From positions 3,162,001-3,226,000 of the forward strand of contig NW_026646025.1 in NCBI RefSeq assembly GCF_949987535.1: a DNA stretch of 64,000 nt, in the 5' to 3' direction. The stretch comes from Balaenoptera acutorostrata (lineage: Eukaryota > Chordata > Mammalia > Artiodactyla > Balaenopteridae). Under the pieces are notes generated by a model that ran no database searches, was not told the origin of the DNA, and saw only the letters and a list, made by a program, of their open reading frames with translations. The translations under genes and the position numbers were made by a program. Positions 12,581-25,270 of this stretch are shown one piece after another. How positions within the stretch are numbered: the stretch's first letter is position 1; every line of letters starts with the position of its first letter.

Positions 12581-15500
12581 TGTCAGCACAATGCTCCAGA
12601 ATTCTTGTCATCACAATGTTCCATGACCGTGTCATCACAATGCTCCATGGCCCTTGTCAGCACAATGTTCCATGACAATTTTTGTCACAATACTCCATGA
12701 CCACTGTCATCACAGAGTTCTCTGCCCATATCATCATAATGTTCCTTGTCACCTTTAATCACAATGCTCCATGCCCTTTCATCACAATGCTCCAGAAATC
12801 TTGTCATCCCAATGTTCCTTGACCATGTCATCACAATGCTCCATGGCCCTTGTCAGCACAATGCTGCAGAATTCTTCTCATCACAATGTTCCATGACAGT
12901 GTCATCACAATGCTCCATGGCCCTTGTCATCACAATGCTCCGGAATTCTTCTCATCACATTGTTCCATAACCATGTCATCACAATGCTCCATGGCCCTTT
13001 TCATCACAATGCTCCAGAATTCCTGTCATCACCATGTTCCATGACCGTATCATCACAATGCTCCATGGCCCTTGTCAGCACAATGCTCCAGAATTCTTCT
13101 CATCACAATGTTCCATGACCGTGTCATCACAATGCTGCATGGCCCTTGTCATCACAATGCTCCGGAATTCTTCTCATCACATTGTTCCATGACTGTGTCA
13201 TCACAATGCTCCTTGGCCATTTTCAGCACAATGCTCCAGAATTCCTGTCATCATAATGTTCCATGTCCGTGTCATCACAATGCTCCATGGCCCTTGTCAT
13301 CACAATGCTCCAGAATTCTTGTCATCACAATGTTCCATGGCCGTGTCATCACAATGTTCCATGGCCCTTGTCAGCACAATGCTCCAGAATTCCTGTCATC
13401 ACAATGTTCCATGACCGTGTCATCACAATGCTCCATGGCCCTTGTCATCACAATGCTCCGGAATTCTTCTCATCACATTGTTCCATGACCGTGTCATCAC
13501 AATGCTCCATGCCCCTTTTCAGCACAATGCTCCAGAATTCCTGTCATCACAATGTTCCATGACCGTGTCATCACAATGCTCCATGGCCCTTGTCATCACA
13601 ATGCTCCAGAATTCTTGTCATCACAATGTTCCATACCGTGTCATCACAATGCTCCATGGCCCTTGTCATCACAATGCTCCAGAATTCTTGTCATCACAAT
13701 GTTCCATGACCGTATCATCACAATGCTCCATGGCCCTTGTCAGCACAATGCTCCAGAATTCTACTCATCACAATGTTCCATGACCGTGTCATCACAATGC
13801 TCCATGGCCCTTGTCCGCACAATGCTCCAGAATTCTTGTCATCACAATGTTCCATGGCCGTGTCATCACAATGCTCCATGGCCCTTGTCAGCACAATGCT
13901 CCAGAATTCTTCTCATCACAATGTTCCATGACCGTGTCATCACAATGCTCCATGGCCCTTGTCCGCACAATGCTCCAGAATTCTTGTCATCACAATGTTC
14001 CATGACCGTGTCATCACAATGCTCCATGGCCCTTGTCATCACAATGCTCCAGAATTTTTGTCATCACAATGTTCCATGACCGTGTCATCACAATGCTCCA
14101 TGGCCCTTGTCATCACAATGTTCCATGGCCGTGTCATCACAATGCTCCATGGCCCTTATCAGCACAATGCTCCAGAATTCTTCTCATCACAATGTTCCAT
14201 GACCGTGTCATCACAATGCTCCATGGCCATTGTCAACACAATGCTCCCGAATTCTTGTCATCACAATGTTCCATGGCCCTTTCATCACAATGCTCCATGG
14301 CCCTTGTCAGCACAATGCTCCAGAATTCTTGTCATCACAATGTTCCATGACCGTGTCATCACAATGCTCCATGGCCCTTGTCAGCACAATGCTCCAGAAT
14401 TCTTGTCAACACAATGTTCCATACCGTGTCATCACAATGCTCCATGGCCATTGTCATCACAATGCTCCAGAATTCTTGTCATCACAATGTTCCATGGCCG
14501 TGTCATCACAATGTTCCATGGCCCTTGTCAGCACAATGCTCCAGAATTCCTGTCATCACAATGTTCCATGACCGTGTCATCACAATGCTCCATGGCCCTT
14601 GTCATCACAATGCTCCAGAATTCTTGTCATCACAATGTTCCATACCGTGTCATCACAATGCTCCATGGCCCTTGTCATCACAATGCTCCAGAATTCTTGT
14701 CATCACAATGTTCCATGACCGTATCATCACAATGCTCCATGGCCTTGTCATCACAATGCTCCGGAATTCTTCTCATCACAATGTTCCATGACTGTGTCAT
14801 CAGAATGCTCCATTGCCATTGTCGTCACAATGCTACAGAATTCTTGTCATCACAATGTTCCATGACCGTGTCATCACAATGCTCCATGGCCCTTTTCAGC
14901 ACAATGCTCCAGAATTCCTTTCATCACAATGTTCCATGTCCGTGTCATCACAATGCTCCATGGCCCTTGTCATCACAATCCTCCAGAATTCTTGTCATCA
15001 CAATGTTCCATACCGTGTCATCACACTGCTCCATGGCCATTGTCATCACAATGCTCCAGAATTTTTGTCATCACAATGTTCCATGGCCGTATCATCACAA
15101 TACTCCATGGCCCTTGTCAGCACAATGCTCCAGAATTCTTCTCATCACAATGTTCCATGACCGTGTCATCACAATGCTCCATGGCCCTTGTCATCACAAT
15201 GCTCCAGAATTCTTGTCATCACAATGTTCCATACCGTGTCATCACAATGCTCCATGGCCATTGTCATCACAATGCTCCAGAATTCTTGTCATCACAATGT
15301 TCCATGGCCGTGTCCTCACAATGCTCCATGGCCCTTGTCATCACAATGGTCCAGAATTCTTGTCATCACAATGTTCCATGACCGTGTCATCACAATGCTC
15401 CATGGCCCTTGTCAGCACAATGCTCCAGAATTCATGTCATCACAATATTCCATGACCGTGTCATCACAATGCTCCATGGCCCTTGTCAGCACAATGCTCC

Positions 15501-18238
15501 AGAATTCTTCTCATCACAATGTTCCATGACCATGTCATCACAATGTTCCATGGCCATTGTCAACACAATGCTCCCGAATTCTTGTCATCACAATGTTCCA
15601 TGGCCCTTTCATCACAATGCTCCATGGCCCTTGTCAGCACAATGCTCCAGAATTCTTGTCATCACAATGTTCCATGACCGTGTCATCACAATGCTCCATG
15701 GCCCTTGTCAGCACAATGTTCCATGACAATTTTTGTCACAATACTCCATGACCACTGTCATCACAGAGTTCTCTGCCCATATCATCATAATGTTCCTTGT
15801 CACCTTTAATCACAATGCTCCATGCCCTTTCATCACAATGCTCCAGAAATCTTGTCATCCCAATGTTCCTTGACCATGTCATCACAATGCTCCATGGCCC
15901 TTGTCAGCACAATGCTGCAGAATTCTTCTCATCACAATGTTCCATGACAGTGTCATCACAATGCTCCATGGCCCTTGTCATCACAATGCTCCGGAATTCT
16001 TCTCATCACATTGTTCCATAACCATGTCATCACAATGCTCCATGGCCCTTTTCATCACAATGCTCCAGAATTCCTGTCATCACAATGTTCCATGACTGTA
16101 TCATCACAATGCTCCATGGCCCTTGTCAGCACAATGCTCCAGAATTCTTCTCATCACAATGTTCCATGACCGTGTCATCACAATGCTGCATGGCCCTTGT
16201 CATCACAATGCTCCGGAATTCTTCTCATCACATTGTTCCATGACTGTGTCATCACAATGCTCCTTGGCCATTTTCAGCACAATGCTCCAGAATTCCTGTC
16301 ATCATAATGTTCCATGTCCGTGTCATCACAATGCTCCATGGCCCTTGTCATCACAATGCTCCAGAATTCTTGTCATCACAATGTTCCATGGCCGTGTCAT
16401 CACAATGTTCCATGGCCCTTGTCAGCACAATGCTCCAGAATTCCTGTCATCACAATGTTCCATGACCGTGTCATCACAATGCTCCATGGCCCTTGTCATC
16501 ACAATGCTCCAGAATTCTTGTCATCACAATGTTCTATACCGTGTCATCACAATGCTCCATGGCCCTTGTCATCACAATGCTCCGGAATTCTTCTCATCAC
16601 ATTTTTCCATGACCGTGTCATCACAATGCTCCATGGCCCTTTTCAGCACAATGCTCCAGAATTCCTGTCATCACAATGTTCCATGACCGTGTCATCACAA
16701 TGCTCCATGGCCCTTGTCAGCACAATGCTCCAGAATTCCTGTCATCACAATGTTCCATACCGTGTCATCACAATGCTCCATGGCCATTGTCATCACAATG
16801 CTCCAGAATTCTTGTCATCACAATGTTCCATGGCCGTGTCATCACAATGTTCCATGGCCCTTGTCAGCACAATGCTCCAGAATTCCTGTCATCACAATGT
16901 TCCATGACCGTGTCATCACAATGCTCCATGGCCCTTGTCATCACAATGCTCCGGAATTCTTCTCATCACATTGTTCCATGACCGTGTCATCACAATGCTC
17001 CATGCCCCTTTTCAGCACAATGCTCCAGAATTCCTGTCATCACAATGTTCCATGACCGTGTCATCACAATGCTCCATGGCCCTTGTCATCACAATGCTCC
17101 AGAATTCTTGTCATCACAATGTTCCATACCGTGTCATCACAATGCTCCATGGCCCTTGTCATCACAATGCTCCAGAATTCTTGTCATCACAATGTTCCAT
17201 GACCGTATCATCACAATGCTCCATGGCCCTTGTCAGCACAATGCTCCAGAATTCTACTCATCACAATGTTCCATGACCGTGTCATCACAATGCTCCATGG
17301 CCCTTGTCCGCACAATGCTCCAGAATTCTTGTCATCACAATGTTCCATGGCCGTGTCATCACAATGCTCCATGGCCCTTGTCAGCACAATGCTCCAGAAT
17401 TCTTCTCATCACAATGTTCCATGACCGTGTCATCACAATGCTCCATGGCCCTTGTCCGCACAATGCTCCAGAATTCTTGTCATCACAATGTTCCATGACC
17501 GTGTCATCACAATGCTCCATGGCCCTTGTCATCACAATGCTCCAGAATTTTTGTCATCACAATGTTCCATGACCGTGTCATCACAATGCTCCATGGCCCT
17601 TGTCATCACAATGTTCCATGGCCGTGTCATCACAATGCTCCATGGCCCTTATCAGCACAATGCTCCAGAATTCTTCTCATCACAATGTTCCATGACCGTG
17701 TCATCACAATGCTCCATGGCCCTTGTCATCACAATGCTCCGGAATTCTTCTCATCATATTTTTCCATGACCGTGTCATCACAATGCTCCATGGCCCTTTT
17801 CAGCACAATCCTCCAGAATTCCTGTCATCACAATGTTCCATGACCGTGTCATCACAATGCTCCATGGCCCTTGTCAGCACAATGCTCCAGAATTCTTGTC
17901 AACACAATGTTCCATACCGTGTCATCACAATGCTCCATGGCCATTGTCATCACAATGCTCCAGAATTCTTGTCATCACAATGTTCCATGGCCGTGTCATC
18001 ACAATGTTCCATGGCCCTTGTCAGCACAATGCTCCAGAATTCCTGTCATCACAATGTTCCATGACCGTGTCATCACAATGCTCCATGGCCCTTGTCATCA
18101 CAATGCTCCAGAATTCTTGTCATCACAATGTTCCATACCGTGTCATCACAATGCTCCATGGCCCTTGTCATCACAATGCTCCAGAATTCTTGTCATCACA
18201 ATGTTCCATGACCGTATCATCACAATGCTCCATGGCCT
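12581..18238 (+). repeat. P3: first copy of a 5,658-bp tandem duplication
   Basis: Landmarks are at 12713 and 15764. The block itself is mosaic. It matches P2 at +5562, then at +5120 (a loss of 442 bp, six monomers), then returns to its own start type at an internal offset of 3,051 bp, then matches P2 again at +8613. Private variants include TCATCACCATGTTCC near 13028, CATGACTGTATC near 16092, and GTTCTATACCG near 16531. All three recur in P4. It ends in a hybrid monomer at 18232-18250. Confidence 0.9.
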
Positions 18239-21200
18239 TGTCAGCACAATGCTCCAGAATTCTTGTCATCACAATGTTCCATGACCGTGTCATCACAATG
18301 CTCCATGGCCCTTGTCAGCACAATGTTCCATGACAATTTTTGTCACAATACTCCATGACCACTGTCATCACAGAGTTCTCTGCCCATATCATCATAATGT
18401 TCCTTGTCACCTTTAATCACAATGCTCCATGCCCTTTCATCACAATGCTCCAGAAATCTTGTCATCCCAATGTTCCTTGACCATGTCATCACAATGCTCC
18501 ATGGCCCTTGTCAGCACAATGCTGCAGAATTCTTCTCATCACAATGTTCCATGACAGTGTCATCACAATGCTCCATGGCCCTTGTCATCACAATGCTCCG
18601 GAATTCTTCTCATCACATTGTTCCATAACCATGTCATCACAATGCTCCATGGCCCTTTTCATCACAATGCTCCAGAATTCCTGTCATCACCATGTTCCAT
18701 GACCGTATCATCACAATGCTCCATGGCCCTTGTCAGCACAATGCTCCAGAATTCTTCTCATCACAATGTTCCATGACCGTGTCATCACAATGCTGCATGG
18801 CCCTTGTCATCACAATGCTCCGGAATTCTTCTCATCACATTGTTCCATGACTGTGTCATCACAATGCTCCTTGGCCATTTTCAGCACAATGCTCCAGAAT
18901 TCCTGTCATCATAATGTTCCATGTCCGTGTCATCACAATGCTCCATGGCCCTTGTCATCACAATGCTCCAGAATTCTTGTCATCACAATGTTCCATGGCC
19001 GTGTCATCACAATGTTCCATGGCCCTTGTCAGCACAATGCTCCAGAATTCCTGTCATCACAATGTTCCATGACCGTGTCATCACAATGCTCCATGGCCCT
19101 TGTCATCACAATGCTCCGGAATTCTTCTCATCACATTGTTCCATGACCGTGTCATCACAATGCTCCATGCCCCTTTTCAGCACAATGCTCCAGAATTCCT
19201 GTCATCACAATGTTCCATGACCGTGTCATCACAATGCTCCATGGCCCTTGTCATCACAATGCTCCAGAATTCTTGTCATCACAATGTTCCATACCGTGTC
19301 ATCACAATGCTCCATGGCCCTTGTCATCACAATGCTCCAGAATTCTTGTCATCACAATGTTCCATGACCGTATCATCACAATGCTCCATGGCCCTTGTCA
19401 GCACAATGCTCCAGAATTCTACTCATCACAATGTTCCATGACCGTGTCATCACAATGCTCCATGGCCCTTGTCCGCACAATGCTCCAGAATTCTTGTCAT
19501 CACAATGTTCCATGGCCGTGTCATCACAATGCTCCATGGCCCTTGTCAGCACAATGCTCCAGAATTCTTCTCATCACAATGTTCCATGACCGTGTCATCA
19601 CAATGCTCCATGGCCCTTGTCCGCACAATGCTCCAGAATTCTTGTCATCACAATGTTCCATGACCGTGTCATCACAATGCTCCATGGCCCTTGTCATCAC
19701 AATGCTCCAGAATTTTTGTCATCACAATGTTCCATGACCGTGTCATCACAATGCTCCATGGCCCTTGTCATCACAATGTTCCATGGCCGTGTCATCACAA
19801 TGCTCCATGGCCCTTATCAGCACAATGCTCCAGAATTCTTCTCATCACAATGTTCCATGACCGTGTCATCACAATGCTCCATGGCCATTGTCAACACAAT
19901 GCTCCCGAATTCTTGTCATCACAATGTTCCATGGCCCTTTCATCACAATGCTCCATGGCCCTTGTCAGCACAATGCTCCAGAATTCTTGTCATCACAATG
20001 TTCCATGACCGTGTCATCACAATGCTCCATGGCCCTTGTCAGCACAATGCTCCAGAATTCTTGTCAACACAATGTTCCATACCGTGTCATCACAATGCTC
20101 CATGGCCATTGTCATCACAATGCTCCAGAATTCTTGTCATCACAATGTTCCATGGCCGTGTCATCACAATGTTCCATGGCCCTTGTCAGCACAATGCTCC
20201 AGAATTCCTGTCATCACAATGTTCCATGACCGTGTCATCACAATGCTCCATGGCCCTTGTCATCACAATGCTCCAGAATTCTTGTCATCACAATGTTCCA
20301 TACCGTGTCATCACAATGCTCCATGGCCCTTGTCATCACAATGCTCCAGAATTCTTGTCATCACAATGTTCCATGACCGTATCATCACAATGCTCCATGG
20401 CCTTGTCATCACAATGCTCCGGAATTCTTCTCATCACAATGTTCCATGACTGTGTCATCAGAATGCTCCATTGCCATTGTCGTCACAATGCTACAGAATT
20501 CTTGTCATCACAATGTTCCATGACCGTGTCATCACAATGCTCCATGGCCCTTTTCAGCACAATGCTCCAGAATTCCTTTCATCACAATGTTCCATGTCCG
20601 TGTCATCACAATGCTCCATGGCCCTTGTCATCACAATCCTCCAGAATTCTTGTCATCACAATGTTCCATACCGTGTCATCACACTGCTCCATGGCCATTG
20701 TCATCACAATGCTCCAGAATTTTTGTCATCACAATGTTCCATGGCCGTATCATCACAATACTCCATGGCCCTTGTCAGCACAATGCTCCAGAATTCTTCT
20801 CATCACAATGTTCCATGACCGTGTCATCACAATGCTCCATGGCCCTTGTCATCACAATGCTCCAGAATTCTTGTCATCACAATGTTCCATACCGTGTCAT
20901 CACAATGCTCCATGGCCATTGTCATCACAATGCTCCAGAATTCTTGTCATCACAATGTTCCATGGCCGTGTCCTCACAATGCTCCATGGCCCTTGTCATC
21001 ACAATGGTCCAGAATTCTTGTCATCACAATGTTCCATGACCGTGTCATCACAATGCTCCATGGCCCTTGTCAGCACAATGCTCCAGAATTCATGTCATCA
21101 CAATATTCCATGACCGTGTCATCACAATGCTCCATGGCCCTTGTCAGCACAATGCTCCAGAATTCTTCTCATCACAATGTTCCATGACCATGTCATCACA

Positions 21201-23896
21201 ATGTTCCATGGCCATTGTCAACACAATGCTCCCGAATTCTTGTCATCACAATGTTCCATGGCCCTTTCATCACAATGCTCCATGGCCCTTGTCAGCACAA
21301 TGCTCCAGAATTCTTGTCATCACAATGTTCCATGACCGTGTCATCACAATGCTCCATGGCCCTTGTCAGCACAATGTTCCATGACAATTTTTGTCACAAT
21401 ACTCCATGACCACTGTCATCACAGAGTTCTCTGCCCATATCATCATAATGTTCCTTGTCACCTTTAATCACAATGCTCCATGCCCTTTCATCACAATGCT
21501 CCAGAAATCTTGTCATCCCAATGTTCCTTGACCATGTCATCACAATGCTCCATGGCCCTTGTCAGCACAATGCTGCAGAATTCTTCTCATCACAATGTTC
21601 CATGACAGTGTCATCACAATGCTCCATGGCCCTTGTCATCACAATGCTCCGGAATTCTTCTCATCACATTGTTCCATAACCATGTCATCACAATGCTCCA
21701 TGGCCCTTTTCATCACAATGCTCCAGAATTCCTGTCATCACAATGTTCCATGACTGTATCATCACAATGCTCCATGGCCCTTGTCAGCACAATGCTCCAG
21801 AATTCTTCTCATCACAATGTTCCATGACCGTGTCATCACAATGCTGCATGGCCCTTGTCATCACAATGCTCCGGAATTCTTCTCATCACATTGTTCCATG
21901 ACTGTGTCATCACAATGCTCCTTGGCCATTTTCAGCACAATGCTCCAGAATTCCTGTCATCATAATGTTCCATGTCCGTGTCATCACAATGCTCCATGGC
22001 CCTTGTCATCACAATGCTCCAGAATTCTTGTCATCACAATGTTCCATGGCCGTGTCATCACAATGTTCCATGGCCCTTGTCAGCACAATGCTCCAGAATT
22101 CCTGTCATCACAATGTTCCATGACCGTGTCATCACAATGCTCCATGGCCCTTGTCATCACAATGCTCCAGAATTCTTGTCATCACAATGTTCTATACCGT
22201 GTCATCACAATGCTCCATGGCCCTTGTCATCACAATGCTCCGGAATTCTTCTCATCACATTTTTCCATGACCGTGTCATCACAATGCTCCATGGCCCTTT
22301 TCAGCACAATGCTCCAGAATTCCTGTCATCACAATGTTCCATGACCGTGTCATCACAATGCTCCATGGCCCTTGTCAGCACAATGCTCCAGAATTCCTGT
22401 CATCACAATGTTCCATACCGTGTCATCACAATGCTCCATGGCCATTGTCATCACAATGCTCCAGAATTCTTGTCATCACAATGTTCCATGGCCGTGTCAT
22501 CACAATGTTCCATGGCCCTTGTCAGCACAATGCTCCAGAATTCCTGTCATCACAATGTTCCATGACCGTGTCATCACAATGCTCCATGGCCCTTGTCATC
22601 ACAATGCTCCGGAATTCTTCTCATCACATTGTTCCATGACCGTGTCATCACAATGCTCCATGCCCCTTTTCAGCACAATGCTCCAGAATTCCTGTCATCA
22701 CAATGTTCCATGACCGTGTCATCACAATGCTCCATGGCCCTTGTCATCACAATGCTCCAGAATTCTTGTCATCACAATGTTCCATACCGTGTCATCACAA
22801 TGCTCCATGGCCCTTGTCATCACAATGCTCCAGAATTCTTGTCATCACAATGTTCCATGACCGTATCATCACAATGCTCCATGGCCCTTGTCAGCACAAT
22901 GCTCCAGAATTCTACTCATCACAATGTTCCATGACCGTGTCATCACAATGCTCCATGGCCCTTGTCCGCACAATGCTCCAGAATTCTTGTCATCACAATG
23001 TTCCATGGCCGTGTCATCACAATGCTCCATGGCCCTTGTCAGCACAATGCTCCAGAATTCTTCTCATCACAATGTTCCATGACCGTGTCATCACAATGCT
23101 CCATGGCCCTTGTCCGCACAATGCTCCAGAATTCTTGTCATCACAATGTTCCATGACCGTGTCATCACAATGCTCCATGGCCCTTGTCATCACAATGCTC
23201 CAGAATTTTTGTCATCACAATGTTCCATGACCGTGTCATCACAATGCTCCATGGCCCTTGTCATCACAATGTTCCATGGCCGTGTCATCACAATGCTCCA
23301 TGGCCCTTATCAGCACAATGCTCCAGAATTCTTCTCATCACAATGTTCCATGACCGTGTCATCACAATGCTCCATGGCCCTTGTCATCACAATGCTCCGG
23401 AATTCTTCTCATCATATTTTTCCATGACCGTGTCATCACAATGCTCCATGGCCCTTTTCAGCACAATCCTCCAGAATTCCTGTCATCACAATGTTCCATG
23501 ACCGTGTCATCACAATGCTCCATGGCCCTTGTCAGCACAATGCTCCAGAATTCTTGTCAACACAATGTTCCATACCGTGTCATCACAATGCTCCATGGCC
23601 ATTGTCATCACAATGCTCCAGAATTCTTGTCATCACAATGTTCCATGGCCGTGTCATCACAATGTTCCATGGCCCTTGTCAGCACAATGCTCCAGAATTC
23701 CTGTCATCACAATGTTCCATGACCGTGTCATCACAATGCTCCATGGCCCTTGTCATCACAATGCTCCAGAATTCTTGTCATCACAATGTTCCATACCGTG
23801 TCATCACAATGCTCCATGGCCCTTGTCATCACAATGCTCCAGAATTCTTGTCATCACAATGTTCCATGACCGTATCATCACAATGCTCCATGGCCT
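18239..23896 (+). repeat. P4: second copy of the 5,658-bp tandem duplication
   Basis: It repeats P3 at a constant offset of 5,658 bp. Every translated stretch compared, including two open stretches of 498 codons (13959 and 19617), is identical, and the private P3 variants recur (near 18686, 21750 and 22189). I found no difference in what I compared. Landmarks are at 18371 and 21422. After 23896 the sequence continues as GGCCTTGTCATCAC, the normal context, whereas P3 switches to GGCCTTGTCAGCAC. Confidence 0.92.
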
Positions 23897-25270
23897 TGTC
23901 ATCACAATGCTCCGGAATTCTTCTCATCACAATGTTCCATGACTGTGTCATCAGAATGCTCCATTGCCATTGTCGTCACAATGCTACAGAATTCTTGTCA
24001 TCACAATGTTCCATGACCGTGTCATCACAATGCTCCATGGCCCTTTTCAGCACAATGCTCCAGAATTCCTTTCATCACAATGTTCCATGTCCGTGTCATC
24101 ACAATGCTCCATGGCCCTTGTCATCACAATCCTCCAGAATTCTTGTCATCACAATGTTCCATACCGTGTCATCACACTGCTCCATGGCCATTGTCATCAC
24201 AATGCTCCAGAATTTTTGTCATCACAATGTTCCATGGCCGTATCATCACAATACTCCATGGCCCTTGTCAGCACAATGCTCCAGAATTCTTCTCATCACA
24301 ATGTTCCATGACCGTGTCATCACAATGCTCCATGGCCCTTGTCATCACAATGCTCCAGAATTCTTGTCATCACAATGTTCCATACCGTGTCATCACAATG
24401 CTCCATGGCCATTGTCATCACAATGCTCCAGAATTCTTGTCATCACAATGTTCCATGGCCGTGTCCTCACAATGCTCCATGGCCCTTGTCATCACAATGG
24501 TCCAGAATTCTTGTCATCACAATGTTCCATGACCGTGTCATCACAATGCTCCATGGCCCTTGTCATGACAATGCTCCAGAATTCTTCTCATCACAATGTT
24601 CCATGACTGTGTCACCACAATGCTCCATGGCCCTTGTCAACACAATGTTCCATGACACGTTTTGTCACAATACTCCATGACCTCTGTCATCACAGAGTTC
24701 TCTGCCCATATCATCACAATGTTCCTTGTCACCTTTAATCACAATGCTCCATGCCCTTTCATCACAATGCTCCAGAAATCTTTTTCATCACAATGTTCAT
24801 TGACTGTGTCATCACAATGCTCCATGGCAGTCATCAGCACAATGCTCCAGAATTCTTGTCATCACAATGTTCCATGACCGAGTCATCACAATGCTCCATG
24901 GCCCTTGTCATCACAATGCTCCGGAATTCTTCTCATCACATTGTTCCATGACCGTGTCATCACAATGCTCCATGGCCCTTTTCAGCACAATGCTCCAGAA
25001 TTCCTGTCATCACAATGTTCCATGTCCGTGTCATCACAATGCTCCATGGCCCTTGTCATCACAATCCTCCAGAATTCTTGTCATCACAATGTTCCATACC
25101 GTATCATCACAATACTCCATGGCCCTTGTCAGCACAATGGTCCAGAATTCTTCTCATCACAATGTTCCATGACCGTGTCATCACAATGCTCCATGGCCCT
25201 TGTCATCACAATGCTCCAGAATTCTTGTCATCACAATGTTCCATGACCGTGTCATCACAGTGCTCCATGG
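23897..25270 (+). repeat. P-type tail following the duplication
   Basis: This segment matches 9626-11000 of P2 at an offset of 14,271 bp, including class II landmark 24693 of the CCTCTG subclass. It is the natural downstream continuation that P3 lacks. It therefore shows where the original array resumes after the duplicated unit. It also matches 46198-47571 at +22,301. Confidence 0.8.

Noticed and set aside
13959..15455. 498-codon open reading frame (also at 19617-21113), and 387- and 408-codon frames at 3659-4822, 39861-41024 and 57224-58450
   Set aside because: They are made only of satellite monomers, overlap equally plausible frames, and often start at TTG. Their length follows from which monomers lack the in-frame TGA. 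No domain, codon bias or promoter context supports a gene.
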